A DNA stretch of 64,000 nucleotides from Gemmata massiliana (GTDB taxonomy: Bacteria; Planctomycetota; Planctomycetia; Gemmatales; Gemmataceae), in NCBI RefSeq assembly GCF_901538265.1, contig NZ_LR593886.1:6159738-6223737 (forward strand), written 5' to 3'. The notes under the pieces were generated by a model. It did not search any database. It worked only from the letters and a program-made list of their open reading frames with translations, and was not told the DNA's origin. The translations under genes were made by a program, and so were the position numbers. Numbering within the stretch: position 1 is the first letter of the stretch; the number at the start of each line of letters is the position of its first letter. This document shows positions 24,536-32,513 of the stretch, piece by piece.

Positions 24536-26101
24536 TCACAGCCCCGCCCCAAACTCGTCATCGTCACTGACCGGCGGGAGCGGCTTCGGCGCGGGTTTCG
24601 GTTCCGCCCGGCGCGCGGGTTTTGCGGGCGGCGGATCTTTCGCGACGGGCGGTTCCTTTGCAGGCGCCTTGGCCGCGGCTCGCACGGGCTCTTTGGCTGC
24701 GGGCTTTACGGCCGGCTCTTTGGCTTTCGCCGCGGGTTTCGCCGGAGCCTTAGCCGCGGGCTCTTTTACCGCCGAGGGCTTGGCCGGAGTGCGAGCCGCA
24801 GGTTTTGCGGGGGCGGCCGGTTTCACGGGCGCCGGCTTCGCTTCCACTTTCTTCGGCCCGTAGCTCGGGATCTCGTCGAGCGGTTCGTCGTCGAGCGCGT
24901 CGAAATCGTCCACGAGTTCGCGCCCGAGCGGCCGGTCGTCATCGAACTCCTCGCGCCGGTCCACGGGCTTCGGCGGGGTAATGGGCTTCGCCGGCGCGAC
25001 CGACTTCACCGGCGCGACCGGAAGTGTCACGACGCGCTTCTCGGGTGGCGCGACCGGGAGCGTCACCACGCGCTTCTCGGGTTGTGCGGCTGGGGACGTG
25101 ACCGCACGCTTTTCCACCGGCGCGACCGCCACCGGCACCGGAGGCGCGACCGGCTTCGGCGGCTCGACAACTCTCCGTACCTCATTGTTGGGACGTACCG
25201 CGGGTGGTTCGACCGCGCGCCGCTGATCATTCCCGTTGCGTGGGGGGAGTTCGAGTACCTTGCGCGGCTCGCCGCCGTTCCGGGGCGGGAGCGCCATCGC
25301 CCGCGGGACCGGCGGGACCGCGCCGGCCTTCAGCTCCAGCCCGAACCGCGCCACGACGTACATGCCGCTGGTCCGGTGTTTGTCCAGTTCGAGCAACCCC
25401 TCGCGCTGGGCGTCTTCGAGCAACTCGCTGAACGTGCGGTAGCCGTAATAATCTTCGTTGAACGACGGCTTCTTCCGCTTGATCGTGTCCTTCAGCATCG
25501 ACGAATAAATGACTTCTTTGTTCTCGCGCCGCAGTGCGAGGAGCGAATCGAGGAGAATCGCAAACACCTTGCGCTTCTTCTCCGGGATCTGCTCGTTCAC
25601 CGCGATCGGGATGATCGGCGCGCGGTCCAGGTCTTCGTAGTAGATGAACTCGTCGCAGTTGTCGCGCAGAAGGTCGGACGTCGCGTCCGACAGCCCCAAC
25701 CCGATGACGTGCTTGCCGAGTTCCTTCAGCTTGGACACGAGCGGCGAAAAGTCGCTGTCGCCGGAGACGATCACGAACGTGTCGATGTGGTCCTTGGAGT
25801 ACGCGAGGTCGATCGCGTCCACGACGAGCCGAATGTCGGCGGAGTTCTTGCCCGTCACGCCGCGGCGCGGGATCTCGATCAGCTCGATGGCGGCCTCGTG
25901 CAGCCCGCCGGTGTACATCCCGAACCGGCTCCAGTCGGCATACGCCTTCTTGCAAACGATCTTGCCCTTCTCGACCAGCCGTTCGAGCACCTTGGTGATC
26001 TCGAACCGGTCGCGGCGGTTGTTGAAGCCCAGGCCCATGTTCTCGAAATCGATGAACACGGCCAGCGACCGTTCGCCGTCGCCCGCGCGGTGTGCTTTCA
26101 T
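24536..26101 (-). CDS. NYN-domain ribonuclease-like protein with OST-HTH/LOTUS domain and Ala/Pro/Lys-rich tail
   Basis: A 521-aa protein. Residues about 12-160 form a NYN (PIN-like, LabA/limkain-type) nuclease domain: LAVFIDFENMGLG (first Asp), NSADIRLVVDAIDLAYS (middle Asp), and FVIVSGDSDFSPLVSKLKELG (third Asp), so the acidic site looks complete. Residues about 180-260 form an OST-HTH/LOTUS RNA-binding module (IYSSMLKDTIKRKKPSFNEDYYGYRTFSELL). The rest, about 260 residues, is low-complexity: repeats of EKRVVTLPVAPP, then KPAAKAPAKEP-like units, ending in an acidic DDDEFGAGL. The start is the ATG at 26101; an upstream frame extension is not conserved-looking. A role in RNA turnover or silencing is inferred from the domains. 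Confidence 0.85.
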   Translation of the reverse strand: MKAHRAGDGERSLAVFIDFENMGLGFNNRRDRFEITKVLERLVEKGKIVCKKAYADWSRFGMYTGGLHEAAIELIEIPRRGVTGKNSADIRLVVDAIDLAYSKDHIDTFVIVSGDSDFSPLVSKLKELGKHVIGLGLSDATSDLLRDNCDEFIYYEDLDRAPIIPIAVNEQIPEKKRKVFAILLDSLLALRRENKEVIYSSMLKDTIKRKKPSFNEDYYGYRTFSELLEDAQREGLLELDKHRTSGMYVVARFGLELKAGAVPPVPRAMALPPRNGGEPRKVLELPPRNGNDQRRAVEPPAVRPNNEVRRVVEPPKPVAPPVPVAVAPVEKRAVTSPAAQPEKRVVTLPVAPPEKRVVTLPVAPVKSVAPAKPITPPKPVDRREEFDDDRPLGRELVDDFDALDDEPLDEIPSYGPKKVEAKPAPVKPAAPAKPAARTPAKPSAVKEPAAKAPAKPAAKAKEPAVKPAAKEPVRAAAKAPAKEPPVAKDPPPAKPARRAEPKPAPKPLPPVSDDDEFGAGL

Positions 26102-26370
26102 CCCATTCCTGCCGTTCCGGTTGCGAGTTCGTCCCTTCCTCCAGACGCCGCTATTGTGCGAAACCTTCGCGGGCGGGGGAAGCCCAGACCGGAATGAGAA
26201 GAAAAGACCCGCGTCTGCCCCCCTTCCCAACCCAACCCCAAACGGAGAAAGGAGAAAATCCGAACCGTCCCGGCCCTCCTTGTTTGTTAAGGACCGACGA
26301 AGGGGTTCTCGTCCGCGGTCGCGCGTCTACAACGTATCCATCCGCAAACGATTCTCCCCAAAGGTGCGAC

Positions 26371-27129
26371 GTGTCCACGAACTTTTTCCGGATGGACGGC
26401 AAGGTAGCGGTGGTGACCGGTGGCGGTCAGGGCATCGGCGAAGCGATTTGTCGGCGCCTGGCCGGGGCCGGCGCCAAGGTCGGCGTCTTCGACATGAACG
26501 CGGACAGCGCGAACCGCGTCGCGAGCGACATCGGCGGCGTCCCGCTCGTGGGCGATCTGACGAAGGAAGCGGACCTAGACCGCGTGTTTGGAGAGATCGC
26601 GGCGAAGGCCGGCCCGGTGGACGTGCTCGTGAACAACGCCGGGGTCGCGAGCCGCAAGGGGCGCGACGTGCCCATTTGGGAAAGCGTGCGCGAGGACTGG
26701 GAGTTCGTGCTCGGGATCAACGTAACCGGTCTCGTGCTGTGCTGCAAGGCCGTGCTCCCCTCAATGATCGAGCGCAAGTACGGGCGCATCGTGAACATCG
26801 CGAGCATCGCGGGCAAAGAGGGCAACCCGAAGATGGCCCCCTACTCCGCGAGCAAGGCGGCCGTCATCGCGCTCACGAAGTCGCTCTCGAAGGAACTGGT
26901 CGGTAAGGGCGACATCTGCGTGAACAGTGTGGCCCCGGCCGTGATCCAGACGCCGATCCTGGATCAGCTCGATCAGTCGCAAATCAACATGATGTTGAGC
27001 AAGATCCCGCTGGGCCGCACCGGGAAGCCGGACGAGGTCGCGGCGCTGGTCCACTTCCTGAGCAGCTCCGATTGCAGCTTCACCACCGGCTTCTGCTTCG
27101 ACATCAGCGGCGGTCGCGCGACGTACTAA
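26371..27129 (+). CDS. Short-chain dehydrogenase/reductase
   Basis: A 252-aa classical SDR of the FabG-like size. It has the cofactor loop TGGGQGIGEAI, VLVNNAGVAS, and the active-site Ser in NIASIAG with YSASK (Tyr-x3-Lys). FDMNADS with an Asp after strand 2 suggests NAD(H) rather than NADP(H). The C-terminus carries SGGRATY. The start is put at GTG 26371, with AAGG about 7 bp upstream; ATG 26392 is the alternative. It is divergent from the NYN gene, and followed by a 287-bp gap before nuoH. The substrate is not predictable. Confidence 0.85.
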   Translation: MSTNFFRMDGKVAVVTGGGQGIGEAICRRLAGAGAKVGVFDMNADSANRVASDIGGVPLVGDLTKEADLDRVFGEIAAKAGPVDVLVNNAGVASRKGRDVPIWESVREDWEFVLGINVTGLVLCCKAVLPSMIERKYGRIVNIASIAGKEGNPKMAPYSASKAAVIALTKSLSKELVGKGDICVNSVAPAVIQTPILDQLDQSQINMMLSKIPLGRTGKPDEVAALVHFLSSSDCSFTTGFCFDISGGRATY

Positions 27130-27324
27130 ATCGAGATTCGTTGAGTGCCGGGCGCGTCCACACAGCCCCGGCACGGTTTGGCACCGGCGATTCATTTCTT
27201 CCGCGGTGGCACGCGGCATTTGCACCCGGTACACTCTCCAAACGCCACCCGGTTGGCCCCAAGGTAGCGAACTCTGCGGCGCTACGCCGCGGGCGGTAAC
27301 GAGTTGTGCCTTCCAGAAGCACAC

Positions 27325-27347
27325 GGGGGCTTACAGGTTAAGCCCCC
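27325..27347. terminator. Stem-loop between SDR gene and nuoH
   Basis: GGGGGCTTA (27325-27333) pairs with TAAGCCCCC (27339-27347) with a 5-nt loop. It is 70 bp before nuoH and 196 bp after the SDR stop; there is no T tract, so a regulatory or repeat origin is as likely as termination. Confidence 0.45.
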
Positions 27348-27416
27348 GGCATGGACTAACCTCTGGCAGCGAGTCAGTACCCCGACCGGGTGGCCCCTCT
27401 CTCCAGGTGACGCATC

Positions 27417-28640
27417 GTGCCCGACGTGTGGTCCGAATTTCTGCCGCACCCGTGGAACCTGATCGCGACCGGCGTGGTCGCGGCGGGGGCACTGTTCGGG
27501 TTCATCGGCCTGTCCGCGTTCTTCGGCATCTGGGCGGAGCGGAAAGTATCCGCACGCATGCAGGACCGCCTCGGCCCGACCCGTGTCGGCCCCCTCGGAC
27601 TGCTCCAGTCGCTCGCCGACGGCATCAAACTCATTGTGAAGGAAGACGTTGCGCCTGCGGGGTCCGACAAACTGCTGTTCCGGCTCGCGCCCTACCTCGC
27701 GTTCTGCGCGAGCTTCTGCGGGTTCCTCGCGCTGCCGTTCGGGGCCGGCCTGGTCGCGCAGGATCTGAGCGTCGGTGTGTTCTTCATGCTCGCGGTGCTG
27801 TCGAGCGAGGTGTTCGGTATCGTTCTGGCCGGATACGCTTCTGCGAGCAAATGGTCGCTATTCGGCGGAGTGCGCGAAGCGGCCCAAGTGGTGAGTTACG
27901 AAGTCCCGCGTGCGATGTGCGTGGTCGTGCCGGTGTGTGTCGCTGGGACACTGAATCTGAATGTCGTGGGGACGCAGCAGGCGGGTTGGCTCTGGAACTG
28001 GAACCTGTTTCACGACCCGTTTACGTTCGTGGCGTTCTTCATCTTCTTCATCACGAGTACGGCGAGTTGCAAGCGGGCGCCGTTCGACCTCGCGGAAGCG
28101 GAGAGCGAGTTGGTCGCGGGGTTTCACACGGAATACAGCGGAATCCGGTGGTCGTACTTCTTCCTCGCGGAGTACGGCAGCATGTTCGCGGTGAGCGGCT
28201 TGGCCGCCCTGCTCTTCCTCGGCGGATGGCACACGGGATTCTTGCCGTTCGAGCCGTCGGCCCCGGGGCAACTCGGGTTTTGGTTGGGGAACCTGTTGAA
28301 CCTCATAGTGTTCGTTGGGAAGTGCTGGGCACTCGTCCTCGTAATGATCTGGGTGCGATGGAGCTTCCCGCGGCTCCGCATCGACCAAGTAATGATGACG
28401 TGCCTGAAGTATTTCCTGCCGATTAGCTGCGTGCTGCTCGTCGGCGTGTGTTTGTGGCAGTTGCTCGTGCCCGCGACCGTTGCGCTCACCATCAAGTACG
28501 CACTCGCGTTCGTGAGCGTACTCGTTCCGCTCACAGTGTTTGCGAGCCTGTTCCGCTCGGCGGGTACCGCCGCAGCGCCCGCGGGCCAGCTCCCGGGCGC
28601 CTGGAGCGGTCAGCCGTCGACGCTATCGGGACGACAATGA
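27417..28640 (+). CDS. nuoH: NADH-quinone oxidoreductase subunit H
   Basis: A 407-aa membrane subunit of complex I that lines the quinone chamber at the foot of the peripheral arm. Family blocks: FGIWAERKVSARMQDRLGPTRVGP, LLQSLADGIKLIVKED, EVFGIVLAGYASASKWSLFGGVREAAQVVSYEVP, and RAPFDLAEAESELVAGFHTEYSGIRW with the conserved acidic loop. About eight helices. The start is GTG 27417 with AGGTGA just upstream. It is separated from the other nuo genes by two unrelated genes; there is no nuoG or nuoI beside it. Its last bases overlap the next start (ATGA at 28637). The C-terminus is longer than usual, with an Ala/Gly/Pro tail. Confidence 0.96.
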   Translation: MPDVWSEFLPHPWNLIATGVVAAGALFGFIGLSAFFGIWAERKVSARMQDRLGPTRVGPLGLLQSLADGIKLIVKEDVAPAGSDKLLFRLAPYLAFCASFCGFLALPFGAGLVAQDLSVGVFFMLAVLSSEVFGIVLAGYASASKWSLFGGVREAAQVVSYEVPRAMCVVVPVCVAGTLNLNVVGTQQAGWLWNWNLFHDPFTFVAFFIFFITSTASCKRAPFDLAEAESELVAGFHTEYSGIRWSYFFLAEYGSMFAVSGLAALLFLGGWHTGFLPFEPSAPGQLGFWLGNLLNLIVFVGKCWALVLVMIWVRWSFPRLRIDQVMMTCLKYFLPISCVLLVGVCLWQLLVPATVALTIKYALAFVSVLVPLTVFASLFRSAGTAAAPAGQLPGAWSGQPSTLSGRQ

Positions 28641-29956
28641 CGGAAAGAGCCAGACGCACCCGCCCTTACCTCGCTCTGTTCCTGCTCTGGGCGCTCTATT
28701 TCCACCCACTGATTCTTCACCCCGCGCAGACGTTGCGCGCGATTGACCTCGACCAACTCACCGGCCCACTTGCGGAAGCGCTGACTCGCGTTGTGCCCGA
28801 AAGTGTCGCCGGCGCTGCACTCAGTTGGGTGGTTACGCTCCACGTCCTTGTGGCCGGCCAGTTCGCCTACTGCTACGCGCGATCGCGTGCGTTGAACGAA
28901 GTCGGCAGCGTCGTTGCGGCTGTGGGGTTCATGCTGTCGTCGAAATGGATGACGCACCTCCTGCTCGCGGGGCACACCGTCACCGCGGGCCTCGCGTGGC
29001 TGCCACTCGTGCTACTGTTCGTCGAACGTGCGACGGATCGGCGGAGCATGTGGTCAACGTTGTGTGCGACGGCAGCGTTTGCGTTGCTGGCCCTCGAAAC
29101 GCACCCGCAGTGGACGTTGTACGCAGGTGCGTTCGCGGTCGCGTGGACGTTTCCGCGGGAACGCGGTCGCATCGCTTGGTGGCTCCTGTGTTGCGCCGGT
29201 GCGGTCGGTGCGGGCGTAGCACTTTCAACCCTCCAACTGGTTCCCACAATGGGAGCCGGGCCGTGGGCCGCACAGAACGTAGATCTCGAAGCGAGTGGCG
29301 CACTGAACATCGGGTTGCCGACTGCACTCGCGCTCCTGGGGCCGTCGGTGTCGTATTCGCCCCCGTATTCGTGGGAGTTGCAGGGCGTTTTCGGCGTGTA
29401 CTGGCTCGCGGCTGCGATCGCTGCGCCGCTCGTGGCGGGCAAGGTTGCGCGAGGGCAGTTCGGCGTATTGTGTGGACTGGTCGCGTTCGCGCTCGGTGGT
29501 GCCGTCCTGGTCGATTGGCTCCCGGGCTTCAACCTGTTTCGCGTTCCGACGCGAATGCTGCTTATCGCGTCATTCCCGCTCGCGTTTCTGGCGGGAACGA
29601 CCACTCACGCTCTCACACAATCCGCGTGGTCCCTCGAAACGCGATCGGCCCTCGCACGCGGGTTCCGGCGCGTGGTGATCTTCGTGGGATTACCTGCAAT
29701 CGTCGGGATGTGGTTCGCGGACGGGCACGTGTGGTGGGCGTTCGTCGCGTACTGGACCGCGGCCGTGCTCGCACTCCCGCTCTTCCTCCGGGTGCTTCAG
29801 AACCAGACCGTGCGCAACCGCGCGCGAACGGGGCTGTGGATCGTTATCCTGCTCGCCGACCTCATCACACCGATTGCCGTTTTGCCCGCTGTGAAGCCAC
29901 AAGCAGAACCGCCCCCTGCCCCGGCTTCACCGGCACCACTCAACGTTCGTCCGTGA
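28637..29956 (+). CDS. Multi-spanning membrane protein, GT-C/YfhO-like, coupled to nuoH
   Basis: A 439-aa integral membrane protein with about ten helices, starting at an ATG that overlaps the nuoH stop by 4 bp. Its first outer loop LHPAQTLRAIDLDQLTGPLAE and later segments SSKWMTHLLLAGHTVTAGLAWLPLVLL and ALETHPQWTLYAGAFAV resemble the YfhO/GT-C superfamily. VDWLPGFNLFRVPTRMLLI is another family-like block. There is no link to complex I in known biology, so its place inside the nuo cluster is odd. The C-terminus is Pro/Ala-rich. Function is not assigned; a lipid-linked sugar transferase is a weak suggestion. Confidence 0.65.
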   Translation: MTERARRTRPYLALFLLWALYFHPLILHPAQTLRAIDLDQLTGPLAEALTRVVPESVAGAALSWVVTLHVLVAGQFAYCYARSRALNEVGSVVAAVGFMLSSKWMTHLLLAGHTVTAGLAWLPLVLLFVERATDRRSMWSTLCATAAFALLALETHPQWTLYAGAFAVAWTFPRERGRIAWWLLCCAGAVGAGVALSTLQLVPTMGAGPWAAQNVDLEASGALNIGLPTALALLGPSVSYSPPYSWELQGVFGVYWLAAAIAAPLVAGKVARGQFGVLCGLVAFALGGAVLVDWLPGFNLFRVPTRMLLIASFPLAFLAGTTTHALTQSAWSLETRSALARGFRRVVIFVGLPAIVGMWFADGHVWWAFVAYWTAAVLALPLFLRVLQNQTVRNRARTGLWIVILLADLITPIAVLPAVKPQAEPPPAPASPAPLNVRP

Positions 29957-29967
29957 CGAACCACCGC

Positions 29968-31419
29968 CTAGACGCGCACCCGGTCCACAAAACGTTTGCA
30001 GAGTGCCTCGGCCCCCGCAGCAGTGACGTTGTTGTCGCGAATGCTCAGCTCGCGCAAATCTTCGAGGTGCGGAGAACTCGCCAGTGCGTTCGCGCCCGCG
30101 TCACTGATGCGGTTATTCCACAAATCGAGGTATGCGAGGTTATAAGCGTATAGTGACTGCGCCAGCGCGGTTGCGCCCACGTCCGATACGCGGCAAGCGC
30201 GCAAGATCAATTCCGTGAATCGCTCCAGGTGCTCGCACACGGCCAGAGCTTGTGCCCCCGCGTCGCCGATCGGGTTCATGGACAGATTCAGCGCCGGTCC
30301 AATCAGTCGCTCCAAGAGGGAGGATTGGGTGAGCGCTGATACCCCGCGGTCACCGATGCCTGTGTTCTGAAGGTCCAAGACGTTCAGTGTGCGCACGAGC
30401 GGGGACGCAGCCAGCGCAACCAGTCCGTCGCACCCGAACTGGTTGCGGTACGCGGACAATACCGCCAGTTGCTTCACGTGCGGTGCGCCCGCCAGGAATT
30501 TCATTCCGTCCGCGGTCAGTTCGGTTCCAGACACGTCGAGCGCGGAGAGGTTGACTAACGGTGCAGACGCCAGGAGTGCAGCGTTCGTGTCACTCAGTGC
30601 GGTCTTTACCACGAGTCGGCGCACGCCGGTCACGTTCGCTTCAACCATCATGCGCAAGAACCCGACTTCGACCGCCGGGCCGTACAGCGTGAGTTCGCGA
30701 ACCAGACTAAAGTTCGCGGACCTCAGTAAGCGCTTGCAGCGCCGTTCAGTCATTTCTTCCTGTTTGGGGCGCGGGTTCCGCAACGTCGGGAACGCCGCCG
30801 CCCCGACCGCATACCGCACGCCCAAATACGGCCGGATGCCGGCGCACGCGGACAGCCGCTCCAGTGCGGCTACGCCACCGAGCGTGATGCTCGCCTCCTC
30901 GACCCACGCGGCCAGCGGAGACGTGAACCACGCATCGAGTTCGAGGTCGCGTTGTTCGCTCTCGCCCAGTTCGATACTCAGCAACCCGCGCGTGAACCGC
31001 CACCGATTTCGTGGCGAGAACGGATCGAACGAGTACACGGGCGTGTTTGTGGTAATTCGGTCCGCTACGAGCAGGTTCGCCGCGAACCCGAACGGCCGGT
31101 GCCCCAGCTCGAAGAACCGGCGCGCGGCGTCGCCGAGCCAGTGCTCGGAATGCGTCGCGATCAGTCGCCGTTCGATCGAGCGGAGTTGGATCACCCGACC
31201 TGCATCCGAGGTCGGGTGCGCGAGTTCCACTTGCACGCGGATCAAAGCGGCCCGCGCCCGCGCGTCGTCCGCGGAGGGCAGCCCGGACACTTCCGCGTGC
31301 TCTTCGAGCCAGTCCGCGAGGACCAGGCGCGGCGTGTCGTCGGCCGGAGCGGACCGGCAACTCGCAAGCAGCGCGAGTAGGTCCGGGTTCAGCGGCGACG
31401 GCGGGGCGGAATGCGGCAT
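29968..31419 (-). CDS. TIGR02996 domain and leucine-rich-repeat protein
   Basis: A 483-aa protein. The N-terminus has the TIGR02996 repeat-companion signature LLASCRSAPADDTPRLVLADWLEEH, abundant in Gemmata-type planctomycetes. Residues about 250-480 hold about nine RNI-type leucine-rich repeats (for example VNLSALDVSGTELTADGMKFLAG, TLNVLDLQNTGIGDRGVSALTQ, AYLDLWNNRISDAGANALASS, RELSIRDNNVTAAGAEALCK). No signal peptide is seen. The start is taken as ATG 31419; in-frame TTG 31428 and GTG 31422 are possible. It is on the opposite strand between nuoH and nuoJ and so breaks the complex I cluster. Probably a protein-binding scaffold; partner unknown. Confidence 0.85.
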   Translation of the reverse strand: MPHSAPPSPLNPDLLALLASCRSAPADDTPRLVLADWLEEHAEVSGLPSADDARARAALIRVQVELAHPTSDAGRVIQLRSIERRLIATHSEHWLGDAARRFFELGHRPFGFAANLLVADRITTNTPVYSFDPFSPRNRWRFTRGLLSIELGESEQRDLELDAWFTSPLAAWVEEASITLGGVAALERLSACAGIRPYLGVRYAVGAAAFPTLRNPRPKQEEMTERRCKRLLRSANFSLVRELTLYGPAVEVGFLRMMVEANVTGVRRLVVKTALSDTNAALLASAPLVNLSALDVSGTELTADGMKFLAGAPHVKQLAVLSAYRNQFGCDGLVALAASPLVRTLNVLDLQNTGIGDRGVSALTQSSLLERLIGPALNLSMNPIGDAGAQALAVCEHLERFTELILRACRVSDVGATALAQSLYAYNLAYLDLWNNRISDAGANALASSPHLEDLRELSIRDNNVTAAGAEALCKRFVDRVRV

Positions 31420-31545
31420 CACGATCAACTACTCCTGGGACGCGCACCGGCGTTCGCGCGGGAATATCCTTGCGGGCGGACACGCGGCAACTTATCCCTA
31501 TTCTTTTCCCAACGACCCGGGATCACTCTCCACACGATCCGCCTG

Positions 31546-32112
31546 ATGTCGCTACCACTCATTTTGTTCGTTCTGGTCGCCACCGCAACGTGCGTTTCCG
31601 CGGTCGGCGTGGTCGCGTCCCGCAACGTGGTGCGGATGGCGGTCTGGCTCCTCTTCACGCTCATCGGCATCGCGCTCGTTTACTTCCTGCTCGGGGCCGA
31701 GTTCGCGGGCGCGGCCCAACTCATTGTGTACGTCGGCGGGACGCTCGTACTGGTCGTATTCGGCGTGATGCTCACGGCCCACGGTCCGCTGCGCGAGTTG
31801 CGCACGCGGCGCGTCGAGTGGATCGTGGGCGGAACACTCGGGGCCGTACTGTTCGCGCTCCTCGCGGTCGTGTCACTCAAAATCGGCACGCCTCCACCTG
31901 GAGACGACGCCCTCCCGGGGGTCGGACAACTCGGGCTGAGCTTCCTGGGCGTGACCGAAACCAGCCCGAAGGGACAGGTGAGCGGGGTCGCGACCGGTTC
32001 CCCACCAGCCGCGTACCTGCTGCCGTTCGAGATCGTGTCGGTTCACCTGCTCGTGGTCCTGGTCGGCGCGGCGTACCTCGCTCGCGCGAAGCGCAAACGA
32101 GTGAAACAATGA
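31546..32112 (+). CDS. nuoJ: NADH-quinone oxidoreductase subunit J
   Basis: A 188-aa five-helix membrane subunit of complex I. It shows VRMAVWLLFTLIGIALVYFLLGAEFAGAAQLIVYVGGTLVLVVFGVML, with the pi-bulge helix and conserved Glu of NuoJ. A loop of about 55 residues (KIGTPPPGDDALPGVG...) separates helices 4 and 5. The start is ATG 31546; the open frame goes upstream into the region between the divergent LRR gene and nuoJ. It is coupled to nuoK by ATGA at 32109. Confidence 0.94.
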   Translation: MSLPLILFVLVATATCVSAVGVVASRNVVRMAVWLLFTLIGIALVYFLLGAEFAGAAQLIVYVGGTLVLVVFGVMLTAHGPLRELRTRRVEWIVGGTLGAVLFALLAVVSLKIGTPPPGDDALPGVGQLGLSFLGVTETSPKGQVSGVATGSPPAAYLLPFEIVSVHLLVVLVGAAYLARAKRKRVKQ

Positions 32113-32423
32113 GCGAGATCGGGTTGACGCCGTTTCTGCTGCTCGGTGCGTTCCTGTTCGCGTGTGGTGCGGTGTGCGTCGCCTCGAAGCGGAACGCGAT
32201 CGGCATCCTCATGGGCGTCGAACTGATTCTGAACGCGGCCAACGTGAATTTGGTCGCGTTCGCGCGGTTCAACACCGGGTTCCGGCTCGAAGGACAGGTG
32301 TTCGCACTCATGGTCGTGGTCCTGGCCGCGGCAGAAGCGGCCGTCGCACTGGCGATCATTTTGAACTTCTACAACAATCACGCCACCGTGGACGTGGACG
32401 AGGCCAAGGACTTACGGGGATAG
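32109..32423 (+). CDS. nuoK: NADH-quinone oxidoreductase subunit K
   Basis: A 104-aa three-helix complex I subunit (MrpC-like) that carries two membrane glutamates for proton translocation. Both are present: IGILMGVELILNAANVNLVAF and VLAAAEAAVALAIILNFY. Normal length. It starts at the ATG overlapping the nuoJ stop. A structured 90-bp gap follows before nuoL. Confidence 0.96.
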   Translation: MSEIGLTPFLLLGAFLFACGAVCVASKRNAIGILMGVELILNAANVNLVAFARFNTGFRLEGQVFALMVVVLAAAEAAVALAIILNFYNNHATVDVDEAKDLRG

Positions 32424-32429
32424 TTTCTA

Positions 32430-32499
32430 GTTCCCGTGTTCCGGGTTCCGAGCGGCGCCAAACCACTCGTGTCTGAACCCGGAACTCCAATTCGGGAAC
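32430..32499. repeat. Inverted repeat between nuoK and nuoL
   Basis: GTTCCGGGTTC (32438-32448) is perfectly complementary to GAACCCGGAAC (32475-32485); outer arms GTTCCCG (32430-32436) and CGGGAAC (32493-32499) extend it with bulges. The loop is 26 nt. It falls just before the nuoL start (32514) and may be a mobile palindromic element or a translation-control hairpin. Confidence 0.65.
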
Positions 32500-32513
32500 G
32501 CGGAGCCGATGCG

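Noticed and set aside
25082..26197. Plus-strand 371-aa frame
   Set aside because: Antisense to the NYN gene, which has a complete active site; translation is Arg/Val/Asp-rich shadow.
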